Shown: positions 47,701 to 58,037, counted from the first letter of the stretch. The stretch is DNA of 64,000 nucleotides from Rhabditoides inermis (GCA_963966185.1 CAWZYM010000214.1:341001-405000); one strand, 5' to 3'. Program-made: numbers and translations. The notes: a model not told the origin generated them from the letters alone.

Positions 47701-48234
47701 TGTAGAAGATTTATTTATTTATTACTACTGCCGGGATCAACAATGCCTTCAACCTTCCGCTGTCCGGCATCGCGTCCCTAAACTCGTCTTGCCAGAACAA
47801 GTTGAACAAGTCTTGTTGTACAAGACGTGTTCATCTACATCCGGACTCGTCCATCCTCTCCCTCACCTCCTTCTCCTGCTGCTCGTCCGGCCGGGTCAGC
47901 TTGCACCCCAACTCCGGAGCCGTCTTCGACACGCGCTCAGACTGGCTCTCATCTAAAACCATGTTTTCTTTTAATTCGAAAAAATCCCCGCTAGAGCGAA
48001 GCCATTTTTGACAACCGTCTATAGTCTAAATAAATTTAGGGAACCGTAATCCACATCCATCCGAATAAATGCTCAGCTGTCAACAACCGCTCCGATCTCT
48101 TTTTCTCTGGATTCTCTCCGCTCGAACCAGAGTACAAATGGAGAGCAGCAGCTGTAGTACGATTCCTTGTTCCGCCTCTGCTCACCTCTCACTCGTTTCT
48201 TCTTTTTAGGAATCGTGAAATTGAACGACGACAT
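28182..48234 (-). CDS. TASOR-like (DUF3715 pseudo-PARP) nuclear protein, 41 exons
   Basis: Probable chromatin or RNA-silencing scaffold. All 41 exons join in phase to 1765 residues (human TASOR is similar in size). Exons: 48186-48234, 47867-47952, 47598-47699, 47338-47427, 47213-47288, 46971-47074, 44783-44896, 44437-44534, 44040-44189, 43571-43700, 43349-43444, 43002-43136, 42864-42934, 42525-42649, 41961-42233, 41802-41882, 41630-41763, 40920-41090, 40568-40798, 40389-40503, 39881-40029, 39395-39579, 39038-39353, 38665-38800, 38247-38410, 38059-38126, 37861-37954, 37533-37664, 35151-35294, 35005-35103, 34496-34689, 34123-34234, 33741-33811, 32747-32943, 32483-32623, 32234-32372, 31983-32081, 31463-31579, 29489-29617, 29291-29367, 28182-28285. 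Residues 80-240 resemble the TASOR pseudo-PARP: SFTFLQIGHDDKE, GVYVNRHVDL, IVIFKTSIGRCY, IYELDALEQPRAFP. A conserved block runs to 475, then a long Pro/Gly/acidic disordered region. The C-terminal 140 residues could be a PIN-like fold. KKKKRVR near the start is a likely nuclear signal. Confidence 0.83.
29200..29280 (+). repeat. Retroposon-like repeat, best complete copy
   Basis: Starts GCGCTTAACTC, contains GGTGTACCGTATGCACGTGT, and ends GATTCTGGATAAATG with a short (ATTG)n tail. Copies or fragments occur at 22421-22484, 12413-12592, 44224-44325 and, inverted, 42241-42328 and 37674-37722. Confidence 0.75.
30151..30160 (+). promoter_or_regulatory. Candidate trans-splice acceptor of nested gene
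   Basis: CTTTTTTCAG ends one base before the ATG at 30162, with no upstream exon. This is typical of a nematode outron end. Confidence 0.65.
30162..31019 (+). CDS. Nested gene: MGC-type lipid-anchored charged protein
   Basis: Lies entirely inside the 1.8-kb TASOR-like intron between 31463 and 29617, on the opposite strand. Seven exons (30162-30212, 30260-30309, 30351-30429, 30507-30654, 30695-30784, 30831-30906, 30950-31019) join in phase to 187 residues. The N-terminus MGCAHSRDRRKD fits N-myristoylation at Gly2 plus palmitoylation at Cys3, followed by basic residues, so a membrane inner-face location is likely. Residues 60-80 and 110-160 are Lys/Glu-rich and probably coiled coil. Near the C-terminus DDTLYEVP looks like a tyrosine-phosphorylation or SH2-type site. 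I do not recognise the family. Confidence 0.82.
31580..31870 (-). repeat. Tandem copies of an acceptor region in TASOR-like intron
   Basis: Three degenerate units of about 60-65 bp, for example CGCTTCAAAGACAAAACAGT then CTCCATCCTAATCTC. They repeat the real exon edge at about 31571-31630 (CGCTGCAAAGACGACGGTC then CTCCTTTCCTAATC). Confidence 0.75.
35440..37238 (+). CDS. Nested gene: novel 296-residue protein
   Basis: Lies wholly inside the 2.2-kb TASOR-like intron between exons ending at 37533 and starting at 35294, on the opposite strand. Eight exons (35440-35659, 35706-35831, 35871-36007, 36151-36207, 36299-36424, 36617-36676, 37031-37128, 37172-37238) join in phase. A Pro/Ala/Ser/Thr-rich N-terminus (about 60 residues) is followed by a basic, helix-rich body with RDFTRIKKAAARIPADKVLY, EAREKVLARARRQHSKGEE and KAIRQLQTKLDKDKAE, ending EVTKNVAKKIFLP. 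No signal peptide or membrane segment. I do not recognise the family; helical content suggests an interaction scaffold. Confidence 0.8.
37674..37722 (-). repeat. Retroposon-like repeat, truncated inverted copy
   Basis: The minus strand reads GCGATTCTGGATGAATGATT with the same AGTCACGATATAG-like stretch before it. It lies in a TASOR-like intron. Confidence 0.6.
42241..42328 (-). repeat. Retroposon-like repeat, inverted copy
   Basis: The minus strand reads GGTGTACCGTATGCACTTGC, later ATTCTGGATAAATTATTGAT and a (GATT)n tail. It begins right beside a splice acceptor in the TASOR-like gene. Confidence 0.75.
43218..43340. repeat. (GA)n and (ACAG)n microsatellite
   Basis: About 100 bp of GA-rich repeat followed by six ACAG/GACA units ending just before a splice donor of the TASOR-like gene. 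Confidence 0.85.
44224..44325 (+). repeat. Retroposon-like repeat with hairpin head
   Basis: GCATGAGAGATGG and CCATCTCTCATGC form a 13-bp stem around GCGCTAACCAAAAACCAAA. The 3' end is GCGGTTCTGGATAAACATTTG followed by a (GATTT)n tail, like the family elsewhere in the window. Confidence 0.6.
44576..44760. repeat. (AGAGT)n then (GA)n microsatellite
   Basis: About thirteen AGAGT pentamers followed by GA repeats in a TASOR-like intron, beginning about 45 bases from the exon. Confidence 0.9.
44971..45447. mobile_element. Foldback/MITE element, 477 bp
   Basis: Inverted arms of about 145 bp: the left starts ATTATCTTTTAAAAGTACTT and the right is its reverse complement, nearly perfect down to GCAAGTTTGTGTTAGTTTTC in both. 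The unpaired centre is about 45114-45300. There is no coding potential for a transposase. It is in the 2-kb TASOR-like intron at 44897-46970. The target duplication is not clear. Confidence 0.85.
45480..46580. repeat. Polypyrimidine tracts in TASOR-like intron
   Basis: Two long C/T-rich runs (about 45535-45665 and 46263-46575) of CTCTTTCTCTCGTTCTCTC type, with AT-rich sequence between. No exon was found here. Confidence 0.8.
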
Positions 48235-48282
48235 GTTGACGTCGTCTCGGTGGCACCTGTTCACATGCACACTTCAGAAGAC

Positions 48283-48292
48283 CTGAAAACAG
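48283..48292 (-). promoter_or_regulatory. Candidate trans-splice acceptor, TASOR-like gene
   Basis: CTGTTTTCAG on the coding strand, 48 bases before the ATG, with no upstream exon evident. Confidence 0.5.
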
Positions 48293-50340
48293 TTATCCCT
48301 TGCTATGTCGACCGACGATCCCAGTTTTCTTCGACAAAAAATACAAATCGGCACGAATATGGCAAATTACAAGACAATGTGAGAGTGATTAGAAAAAAAT
48401 AGGATTTTTCAGAATCCAGAATTATGAGAGGGAGACAGATGAGGCGAAGCGAAGTGGAATAAGAGAGGAGAGAAGTATTGCCTGAAATATCTAAAAATCA
48501 ATAATATTTAATAAATGAATAATACTTCAGATACTGTAAAAACTGAATTCTTTAAAAAAAATGTTTTGTTGATGTTTTAAACTATAACATATCATTGAAA
48601 GTCACAAATTTCCAAAAAAAGTATCAAATTTAATTGAAATAAGAAAATACGTTTCAATTTTAAAAAAAATCATTTCGAATTTCGATTCTATCAATATTTC
48701 ATCTTCCATTATCACACACAAATTCACCGTTGCAATGAAATTTCCATTAGAATTTTCACTTAAAAAACGATTCATTAGAAATTGCACTGATCATTGTTAG
48801 GACAGAATCAATGAAGTGATACTTTCGTGTGTGTTTTTGAATATATAAAATACAGCATTTAAGAATGACACTAATCCACGTATTGTATTTATTCAAGTTT
48901 CGGTTTAGGTCCACACACGATTATTAGAGGACAAGTGCGGAAAGGAGCTCGATTTGCTGCCTGAATTCAAAACGCGCACGCACATAGGATTGGATACTAT
49001 TTTCTATACGTGAAATTGCACGGGTTGGACATATTTTTGCAACAAAACATGTAGATCTTCAAATTTCGAATATCTAGAACACAGAACGTTTTCATAAAAA
49101 AAAATCGAACCCGAGGATTCCCGTATAATAATTCACACGCGCACTCGTACAACGAACTACGACATTAGCGCATTGCGCTAGATCATTAAATGTTAAAGAT
49201 ACACTCGTAATATCATAGTATAGTGCAGTGAAGAGGCCAGTGGAGCTGTACGATCTCTTTGTTGGATCTCTAAGCCACTGCCCCGATGACAACGAAGTGG
49301 CGCGCCGCACAATCGGTGCATTGCGTTTTAGATGTTTAAAGACCAGCATTTTTGCTACACAAAAAGGTTTTAATCCAAGGTAATTGAGTAAAAAAAATCC
49401 TAGAGATTAACTGGAAGTTACTGAATGCTTTCATAGTACCGTAATTCATAGTTCATAGTACCGTAAATCATGGAACATTCACTCGTGCTTACATACAGTA
49501 ATCTGAGTAATCATTTGAACTGCAGATATCTTGACTATGACTTGAAATTATTAGTTTCCCGACCACTAAAAAGTAATCACATAAGAGATGTCCATAGAGT
49601 CTACATAACCTCGAATATGAAGTTATTCAGAAGAGCAGATATTGATAGTGAGGTGAGACCAACGCATTGCTTCAGAATCCGTGTCGCGCTATGCCCTATG
49701 CTAATGGTGTGTGCCTAACACACCTTTATGATACTGAATACAGTTGCGAAGAGACTGATACATTCAAATCACAATTACATGCGTAAGTACCAACTTCGCA
49801 CAGTTAAATTTACTTTGCAATCTATGCACAACCATAGCAAACGCAATCATCGCAAACTCTCATTTAAGCAACACATTTTTGGGCATTGTACATCTGTCCA
49901 CGTTAAGACTGATACTTCAAATACAATAAAATGTTGAGTACATAATAACGGCATTGCTTTGAAAGGGCAAGTTGAATGTGCATTCCCGCCAAAAAGTTTA
50001 AAATCGTGCAAACCTGGTGTACAATGACACATGGAGATACGTCGATTACGTAGATCGATTCGGCGCATACACAGTGACGATATGAAGCCTCTAAACATAA
50101 CAAAACTCCAAGATTAGACGACTCTGACAACTTTTGATAGAAAGTTGCCTCGGAAAATGAGATTCACTCGAATTGGGCACTCACTGCACAAGAATTCGCG
50201 CGGTGCACACAAATTAAAAGTGACACTTTTGCACAACTAAATTTATACTGAACTACTGTAGTGTAATTTTTAAATCGCAGCTGTTTATTTCCAATTGTTT
50301 TATTTTATTTATGTTTACTGTGTTTTGTACATTGTATTAT

Positions 50341-50350
50341 GCGCTTTCAG
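50341..50350 (+). promoter_or_regulatory. Candidate trans-splice acceptor, ACTR10
   Basis: GCGCTTTCAG ends one base before the ATG at 50352, with no upstream exon. Confidence 0.6.
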
Positions 50351-50351
50351 G

Positions 50352-53300
50352 ATGACGACTGAGCTGGGCACTCGCAGCCCGCGTCGCACGCTCTCCTCGA
50401 TGTCGACCAACTCGACCTCGCTGCTCTCTTCGATCAGCAACGTCGACTACAACAAGCCGGCCGTCGTCATCGAGATCGGAGCCAAGCTCACCAAGTGAGT
50501 CACAATGATGTCGTTTGTTTCAAGTGAACCATTTATACGGTTTCTCTATAAAATAGCTCATCTGGTCGTTACATCAGTTCAGTTTCATCACACATCCCGT
50601 GCCAGGTGCGGCTTCGCGGGCGAGTTCTCTCCGCGCGCCGTGTTGCGCACCGAGTTCATCGACGACTCGCTCACCGTGCGCCGCGACATGTTCGAGAAGG
50701 CGCAGGCCGACCAGAACGACATCGCCGCCCTACACAAGTTCTTCAAGCACATCTTCTTCAAGTGAGTCTAATACGAGTGTTCCCGTACTTTGTACAAGTT
50801 TGATCATCTCCAGCCACCTGCTCACGATCCCGCGCGAGCGCCGCGTGGTGATCGTGGAGAGTGTGCTGTGTCCGTCGCGCATCCGCCACGCCATCGCCAC
50901 CGTCCTCATCGAGAAGCTCGACGCGCCCAGCAGTGAGTTGTTTGATATTTTACGAACACGTTCCTGTCTGCAGGTTAATGGGTCGAAACAGGACACTGTT
51001 CCTAGTATCTATGTGGTTACAGGTGGTTACGTTATGATGTCTTACGTGTTCTGTCTTTCTGATTATTACTTTTTCTTCACTGCCAGGCAAGAAACTCGGA
51101 CTCATCATTCTCGCAAGGGTGTGACGAGTCCGAGTTTCACCATGTAACTATAACCGAGTTTCACCATGTAACTATAACCATCACAGCTAGGTTGTAGTTA
51201 TATGCCAATAAGTTGCGCGAGGTGGGGTAGATCAGAGGAAAACGGAGAGTTAGCTCTCGGCAATAGCGTGCAAAACAAGAGAGGCAGACGGTTATGGCAC
51301 CTTCTTTCGATCTGCAAGAGTGGTAGATCGAAAACTATCGCGCTGGCTGAGGCTATAGTCTGATGAGCATTAGTCGGTCGAGATACGTAACCCTTGGCCT
51401 CGCCTCGTGTCGACTTGCCCCTTTCAGTCCTGTTCGCCCCCTCCCACCTGCTCGCCACCTTCCCCTTCAACGCGCCCGACGCACTCGTCATCGACATGGG
51501 CTACACCGAGACGGTCGCCCTGCCCGTCAGTTGTTTACGTGTTTGTTTACTTGTTTACGTACTACTTGTTTACTTGTTTACATGCTTTGTTTACATGTTT
51601 ACACGTGTTATTTGCCAGATCGTGGAGGGTGTGACGGTGCTGACCAGCTGGGCAGTGTCGGCGGTAGGCGCGCGCAAGCTCGAGCAGCGCGTGCGGCAGT
51701 TGATCAGGTGGGTGTGGGTGGTGTTCTAGAGTTATTATGTTTCACTTCAGCGTCACACTTGTTTTCATGTGTTGTTGCCTAATGTAGTTTTGGTGGCTTG
51801 TTATAACTCAATGGATTTTATTTGCTCTTGAACCTCTTGGCATGCCTAATGTTGCTACGGAGTTAATTGTCTTGTCATCATACGAAAGCATGATTAACCA
51901 TTCAGTGACATATAGTAACTTACATGGGAGAAATGGAATGCGTGTCGTTGCAGCTCTCACGGTCGGCTAGTGGACGAGGCGGGCGAGGAGCGCGCCCTCA
52001 CACAACAAGACATGCACGACATCGACGTGGGTGGTCCGGGTGTACCGTACTGTATGGCTGTATGGCTACCTCTGATGATTTCTTAGTTTTTCATGATATT
52101 CCATCAAATCAAATCAATTGTTCATTCGAAATCGCAATCATGACACGTACAATAACGAAATCACTCATAAGAACCAAAGATGGTCGAGGTTTTTGCACCG
52201 AAGAGAGGTTCACGATCGGACATTTTCCACAGTCATGTTCTATGCAGGCTGCCTCTCTGTGCGAGGACATTGCCGTGCGTTTCTGTTTCGTGTCGTCGAT
52301 GTCCCGTTCTGCCGTGCTCCGAGAGGGCGTGGAGGCGGCGGCGGGGCTGCGACTCGCCAAGGACGTCCGCCTCCCGATAGGCACCCGCACTCTCATAGTA
52401 CCCGGATATGTGAGGTGATTGGATCAGGGGGATTGGGATTGCTGCATGCTAGAGTGGGATTGCTGCATGCTAGAGTGGGATTGACACCAGTAGTTTCGCA
52501 AGTTTTATATTATTTTTGTGAAACGTAGAATTCGTACTTTTGTTGATGAGTGGGTGTATATAGTTCTATGCGCGCAACAAGTCGCGCCCGGTGGGGTAGA
52601 CCAGCGGAATACGGAGAGTCAGTTCTCGGCAATAGCGCGCAAAACAAGAAAGGCAGACGGTTACGGCACCGTGCCACCGTGTTTCGAACTGCAAGCGAGG
52701 TAGATCGAAAACTATCGCTCTGGCGCAGAGTATACATGATTTGCGAAGATGTGACGAATGACGAATTACCCGGAATGTGGTGTTGTGGGTTGCCTGGCAG
52801 TGAAGAAAGAGTAATAATCAAAAAGAGAGTTTTTTATGAGATGTTGTGTTTTGGTGAAGCGTAGAATATACGGGTTTGATGTATCCACGAGTTATTGAGT
52901 GTGAATTTGGTGTTCTGATTCCAAAGAAACGGGGGTGGGATGACGTTGACGGGAGAGAAAACGAGCGGACACACAAACGGAAAGGGCCTTGTAAAAATGC
53001 ACAATGATCAATGACAGGGAGATGGCGTGCGAGGTGTTGTTCTGCGACGGCGACGACGACGACGACCACTCACTCCCACACATACTACACGACATGGTCG
53101 CCAAGGTGGGAGAGGATGTTACTGGATGAGTTCCTGATTATGTTACTGGTTGTGGTTCGTATTCACGGATTTCTAATGAGTATTGAATACATGGTGTGTG
53201 TTGCAGTGTCGGCGAATATTCGTATTCTACATCCTGTCGACAGTTAAAAATATAGATCGTTTTGTAGTATACAAGAAGTGCTCAAATAACGGTCAGTCTT

Positions 53301-55904
53301 TTCGAAACTCCCTTCGAAACGCCTTCGAAACACGACCAAACATGTGTTTCGAAGGCGTTTTGAAGCGGCAGTTTCGAAGAGACTAACCACACCTTCATTA
53401 CTATTGAAGTACATCTCCCACCAGTATGTGTGTTGCAGTGTCCGATGGACACGCGCCGTCGCCTGTTCTCCCGCCTGCTGCCGGTGGGCGGTCCGAGTCT
53501 CCTCCGCGGGTTCAACGCCAGACTGGCCGAGGAGATCAAGCACATGGCACAGCAACGGGGAGTGCGGTGAGTGGGAATGATAGACAGCATATTCTATACT
53601 TACTTACTTGAAGTGGTATAGACAGCATATTCTATATTAGTATGTATTATGTAAATTGTTGAATTTGTAATGACTTGTTGCGGTGAGTGGGAATGAATAT
53701 CAAGCACATGGCACAGCAACAGAGAGTGCGGTGAGTGTGTGAATTGTTGTTTCAGAATTTGAGACTGGTTGTTGGTTACCGATTACTGTGTTTTTGCTCA
53801 CTCTAATACATGATGGGGGAGAAACGTACATTCTAGGTAGTGAGTTTGAAACAGCATGGTATATTTTATATTCAAATCAGATCACATAATTTATCCGGGC
53901 TCACATATTCTTTATTGGTATGTATATAATGTAAATTTTTGATTCAGAACTTATCATGGCTTGTTGGTTACTGATTACTGCGTTTTTGCGCACTGTATTA
54001 CGTGGTGGCGATGAAACGTACATTCTACATAGTGAGTTTGCAAAAGCATGGTATATTTTATATTCAAATCAGATCAAATAGTTTATTCGGGCTCACATAT
54101 TCTTTATTGGTATATATCACACTGTCTCTGTAAGAGTCGAACACTTTTCGGGCATGTGGTTACTAGGAGCTATGTCAGCGCACATTAAAATTATCGAAGG
54201 TCCTCTACAAGATGCAAATAGTCGTTTTTGTCAAATATGCAAATTTGGCCCATTAAGGGACCACTACCTCAAATCGGTCAGTTTTTGTCAAAACACTTCA
54301 AATAAGGACTCGTTCGATTTCTTATCCGATTTTAAGAACTTTTTCATATACTGAACTTTTTGAAAACATTTGATTTGAAAAAGTTATGACCAAAAAAATG
54401 AAAAATTTGCATATTTTCAATTTTTATGAGTATGTTCCGGTCCGAAAAAACAAAAATGAATTACACCACTAGAAAGAGCGTTTCATGTTTAGTTTGCATG
54501 ATTTTTAACACAAAAATCGATTGGACCGTCTTTCGCCATCCAAACGATTGAAAGTGGTCCAGGCAGCAGAAATGGGGCTGTGTGAACGTTTTCATGTTAT
54601 ATCAATCCGAAAAAAAACAAAAACTAAATACACCATCAGAATCTACGTGTTTTGTTTTGTAAATGAGCACGTTTTCACGAAAATCGATTGCACTGTCTTT
54701 CACAATCCGCACAGTTGAAAGTAGTCAAAAAGGATTGATTAACGTCGTTAATAAGTTACAGTTGAATTCATTTCTCAAGAAAACACGAGAATCTACGCGT
54801 TCCCTATAAAGGACAAAACGCGTAGATTCTGATACTACAATCTGTTCTAGTTAATTCAGATTGATACAACAGGTAAACTGAACAGAACTGTGTGCATTGT
54901 TTACAGATCATTTTCAACTGTCCGGATTGTGAAAGACAGTGCAATCGATTTTCGTGAAAACGTGCTCATTTACAAAACAAAACACGTAGATTCTGATGGT
55001 GTATTTAGTTTTTGTTTTTTCGGATTGATGTAACATGAAAACGTTCACACAGCCCCATTTCTGCTGCCTGGACCACTTTCAATCGTTTGGATGGCGAAAG
55101 ACGGTCCAATCGATTTTTGTGTTAAAAATCATGCAAACTAAACATAAAACGCTTTTTTAATGGTGTAATTCATTTTTGTTTTTTCGGACCGGAACATACT
55201 CATAAAAATTGAAAATATGCAAATTTTTCATTTTTTTGGTCATAACTTTTTCAAATCAAATTTTTTCGAAAAGTTCAGTATATGAAAAAGTTCTTAAAAT
55301 CGGATAAGGAATCGAACGAGTCCTTATTTGAAGTGTTTTGACAAAAACTGACCGATTTGAGGTAGTGGTCCCTTAATGGGCCAAATTTGAATATTTGACA
55401 AAAACTACTGTTTGCATCTTGTAGAGGACCTTCGATAACACCAATGTGCGCTGACATAGCTCCTAGTAACCACCTCGTCCGATTCTTACAGAGACAGTGT
55501 GATATTTATATAATGTAAATTGTTGATTCAGAATTTATGACGTGCTGTTGGTCACTGATTAATGTGTTTTTGCTCACTGTATTTTGTAGTGGGGGTGAAA
55601 CGTACATTCTATGAGATTGAATTGGGGTTTTTTGCAGCACAGCCGACGAGGTGAAGTTTCTGCGATTCGACGAGCAGCCGCAGGCCGGCCTGTACACTAG
55701 CTGGCTCGGAGGTGAGTATCGATTTATTGATTACTTATCGATTATTGATTGATTTCAGGAGCCATGTTTGCCTCGCTGCAGGACATTCTGCCACAGAGGA
55801 GTGTGTCTCGAGAGGACTGGTTGGAGAACAGGAAGCTGCCCGACTGGACAGACTTCTGCTCCAATCCCTCCATGTACGACCCCCTCATGATCAGGGGACG
55901 GTAG
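50352..55904 (+). CDS. ACTR10: Actin-related protein 10 (Arp11), dynactin pointed-end subunit
   Basis: Subunit of the dynactin pointed-end complex, which helps dynein bind cargo. Eleven exons (50352-50494, 50606-50761, 50814-50932, 51428-51525, 51619-51707, 51954-52026, 52248-52414, 53018-53105, 53440-53567, 55638-55711, 55759-55904) join in phase to 426 residues; human ACTR10 has 417. Matches run the whole length: VVIEIGAKLTKCGFAGE, PRERRVVIVESVLCPS, LFAPSHLLATF, VIDMGYTETVALP, CPMDTRRRLFSRLLPVGGPS, SWLGGAMFASLQDILPQRSV, LPDWTDF. A Ser/Thr-rich N-terminal extension of about 30 residues is extra. The 2-kb intron 9 contains a 190-bp tandem repeat and a large foldback element. Confidence 0.97.
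51199..51360 (+). repeat. Dispersed ~175 bp repeat, copy 2
   Basis: ACTR10 intron copy with GGTAGATCGAAAACTATCGC and AGCGTGCAAAACAAGAGAGG; similar to 52557-52733 and, inverted, 5318-5515. Confidence 0.75.
51530..51605 (+). repeat. TGTTTAC motif array in ACTR10 intron 4
   Basis: About seven TGTTTAC units (for example TTGTTTACTTGTTTACGTAC) fill most of the short intron after exon 51428-51525. TGTTTAC is the forkhead/DAF-16 core. A second array lies at 58202-58400. Confidence 0.85.
52557..52733 (+). repeat. Dispersed ~175 bp repeat, copy 3 (best full copy)
   Basis: Runs from GTATATAGTTCTATGCGCGC to TCTGGCGCAGAGTATAC in an ACTR10 intron. Short TATA-containing ends are weakly inverted. No coding potential. 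Confidence 0.75.
53749..54118 (+). repeat. ~190 bp tandem repeat in ACTR10 intron 9
   Basis: Two adjacent units, each with GAAACGTACATTCTA, AGCATGGTATATTTTATATT, and GCTCACATATTCTTTATTGG. A third partial unit resumes at 55505-55620, interrupted by the foldback element. Confidence 0.85.
54119..55504. mobile_element. Large foldback element, about 1.39 kb
   Basis: Near-palindromic: the left arm (54119-about 54800) starts CACACTGTCTCTGTAAGA and the right arm (about 54890-55504) is its reverse complement. Both arms carry GGTTACTAGGAGCTATGTCA and the same open stretch in opposite directions. The unpaired centre is under about 100 bp. It splits a tandem-repeat unit of ACTR10 intron 9, so the empty site can be read from the neighbouring unit (TTATTGGTATGTATATAATG). 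No transposase is encoded. Confidence 0.9.
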
Positions 55905-56217
55905 GGGTACTGTAGCTGAAGAGAGTACTGTAGCTTCCTGCTTGTTCACTTCCCAGTGTCTAGAGTAACGTTGTGTACATGTGAAATGCTCGGCTGCATA
56001 ATCAGCTTTATGTATTTGTTTCATAAATAATTTATTGCCATAGTGGTACAGACCGTATTGCGTGTGCTTGGTGATGTGAGAAGTGTTGGTCACAGAGTAA
56101 GGGAGGCCCGTATAAGGAAGGAATAAGATAAATAGCTAGGCTAGACTATCACAACACAAATGAATAAATAGATAGATGAATAGAGAAGTGATAGGCAGAT
56201 ATGGTGATGTGATAAGC
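55905..56217. other. Convergent 3' UTR region
   Basis: 313 bp between the stop codons of ACTR10 and the membrane protein. TTTATT at 56031-56036 gives AATAAA on the minus strand for the membrane protein. No other gene. Confidence 0.65.
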
Positions 56218-56662
56218 TCAGCTGTCGTCAGATAGGAGCGTCTCGGTCTTGGCCCGCTTGGCTTTGAGATCGGCGAACAGCTTCCCAGTCTCCTTGATAC
56301 ACTGAATCCAGCCGCCTGCAAGGGGGTACTGTAGTATGGAAATACGGTAGTATACTGTAGTATGGAAATACGGTAGTATACTGTAGTATGGAAATACGGT
56401 AGTATGTGTTTTGACTGTAATTTTGAACTACGGTAGATTTAACATTCTACTACGAAAAGTAAGATATGAAAGACATGACTGACCGATGAGAGCGGGCGTG
56501 AATATGATACTCAGCGTTCCGACGGATCGGGCGACGTAGGTGAGGGAGACGGCGACTCGCAGGAGGTCGACCAGTGGAAAGGGAGAGGAGTGCGAGAGGA
56601 GAGGGGAGGAGGAGGGGAAGGAGGGCAGAGAGAGCAGCAGCAGCTGAAAGGAGCAATTAGCC

Positions 56663-56706
<44 letters not shown>

Positions 56707-56725
56707 CTCGCTCTCGCTCTCTCGC

Positions 56726-56766
<41 letters not shown>

Positions 56767-58037
56767 TTCGTTCAAAATATATCAAATCAAATCAAATCGA
56801 TAAAATTTGATACTTACTTTACTTTATCAAAATATATACCATACAGAAACTAAAAGAGTGCGCTCGCCGTCTGCACCCTCTCCTCTCGCCACAGTCTTTT
56901 GCGCAAGAATTCAAATATTTAGCCGTCAATAGGAGGCTACATCCCGCGCACTGTATACCTGTACAGCAGTCCCAGTGAGTATGGCCGCCGCGTGGACAGT
57001 GCCGAGTCGGCCGAGACACTGCAGCGGGTCGCGCCGGTCCATGAACAGATCACACTCGCCGACAAGAACGCGCTGCTGCAAAGGGGAGGATGTACATATC
57101 TCTCTCTCTTTCTCTCTCTCTCTCTCTCCCCTCTCTCCTCTCGCTTATACGCTAGATTCAATCGACAACTATACAGTACAGTAAAATACATTACAGTAGA
57201 ATAGTAGTCACTGTGTCACACAGCACACAGTATCCCCCCTCCCCCACCGTACCTGATGATTCATGGTGGCGTATCCAGGCCGGGGCCAGTACACGAGCAG
57301 TGCCATCGACGCGACCAGCAGGGAAAGAACCACCATCAGCAGCGGCTGGAAGAAGGGAGTGGTGTATGTCTGTATGTTTCTTTCCCTCTCTCTCCCTCTC
57401 TCTCCCCCCTCTCTCTCTATCATGAACATAAACCTCATTACGAAAAAATAAGATAAAGTAGATGCTCAAAATGGAGCAACACTATGGTTTCACTGTGAGA
57501 TTGGGCGGTCTATATCCATCCACTCCATGCAAATATCGTACACAATACATGTCCATGACCCAGTCCAACCACCGTACCTGCGCCGCTTCCCGGTAGACGA
57601 GCACGCAGCACGTGTCGAGCGAGAGGAGCGAGAGGGCGAAGAACAGCGACGCGACAGGGGAGAGAGCGGCAGGGGACACTGCAGGGGGTACGGTATTGCA
57701 GCTGGGTCAAACAAACATTCCAGCTATTGGTGAGAAAGAGAAACGAGAAACGAACAGATCATAACATAATGTGTTGGCATGTTTCGGCCCAATTCAGACG
57801 CAATATAAACAAAACATTCGGCCAAGACTCGAGAAAACGCTGGAATCTATTGACGGTGTAGAGTACAGCGTAGAGACATAAACCATAAACGAACGAGAGA
57901 GGGAGACATAGAGACATAGCCTAGTGTAGTCACAACGTAGTCTCTGCACATAAACGAAAGATGGGGAACACAGTGTAGTCATAGTGAGTCAGTCACCCAG
58001 AGAGCAACGGGACAGCGCATGGTGAACTTGTGAACAT

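Larger units (their letters stand above)
48235..50351. promoter_or_regulatory. Divergent promoter region, TASOR-like gene / ACTR10
   Basis: About 2.1 kb, AT-rich, between start codons on opposite strands. It holds outron acceptors for both genes (48283-48292 minus, 50341-50350 plus). I see no exon chain. The open frame at 49092-49349 (-) has no splice or family support. Confidence 0.6.

Noticed and set aside
49092..49349. Minus-strand open frame of 85 codons
   Set aside because: No family match, no splice context, and it sits in an AT-rich promoter region.
54154..54354. Open frame MWLLGAMSAHIKIIEGPLQD... and its mirror at 55275-55457
   Set aside because: It is the same foldback arm read from both sides; no known domain and no start context.
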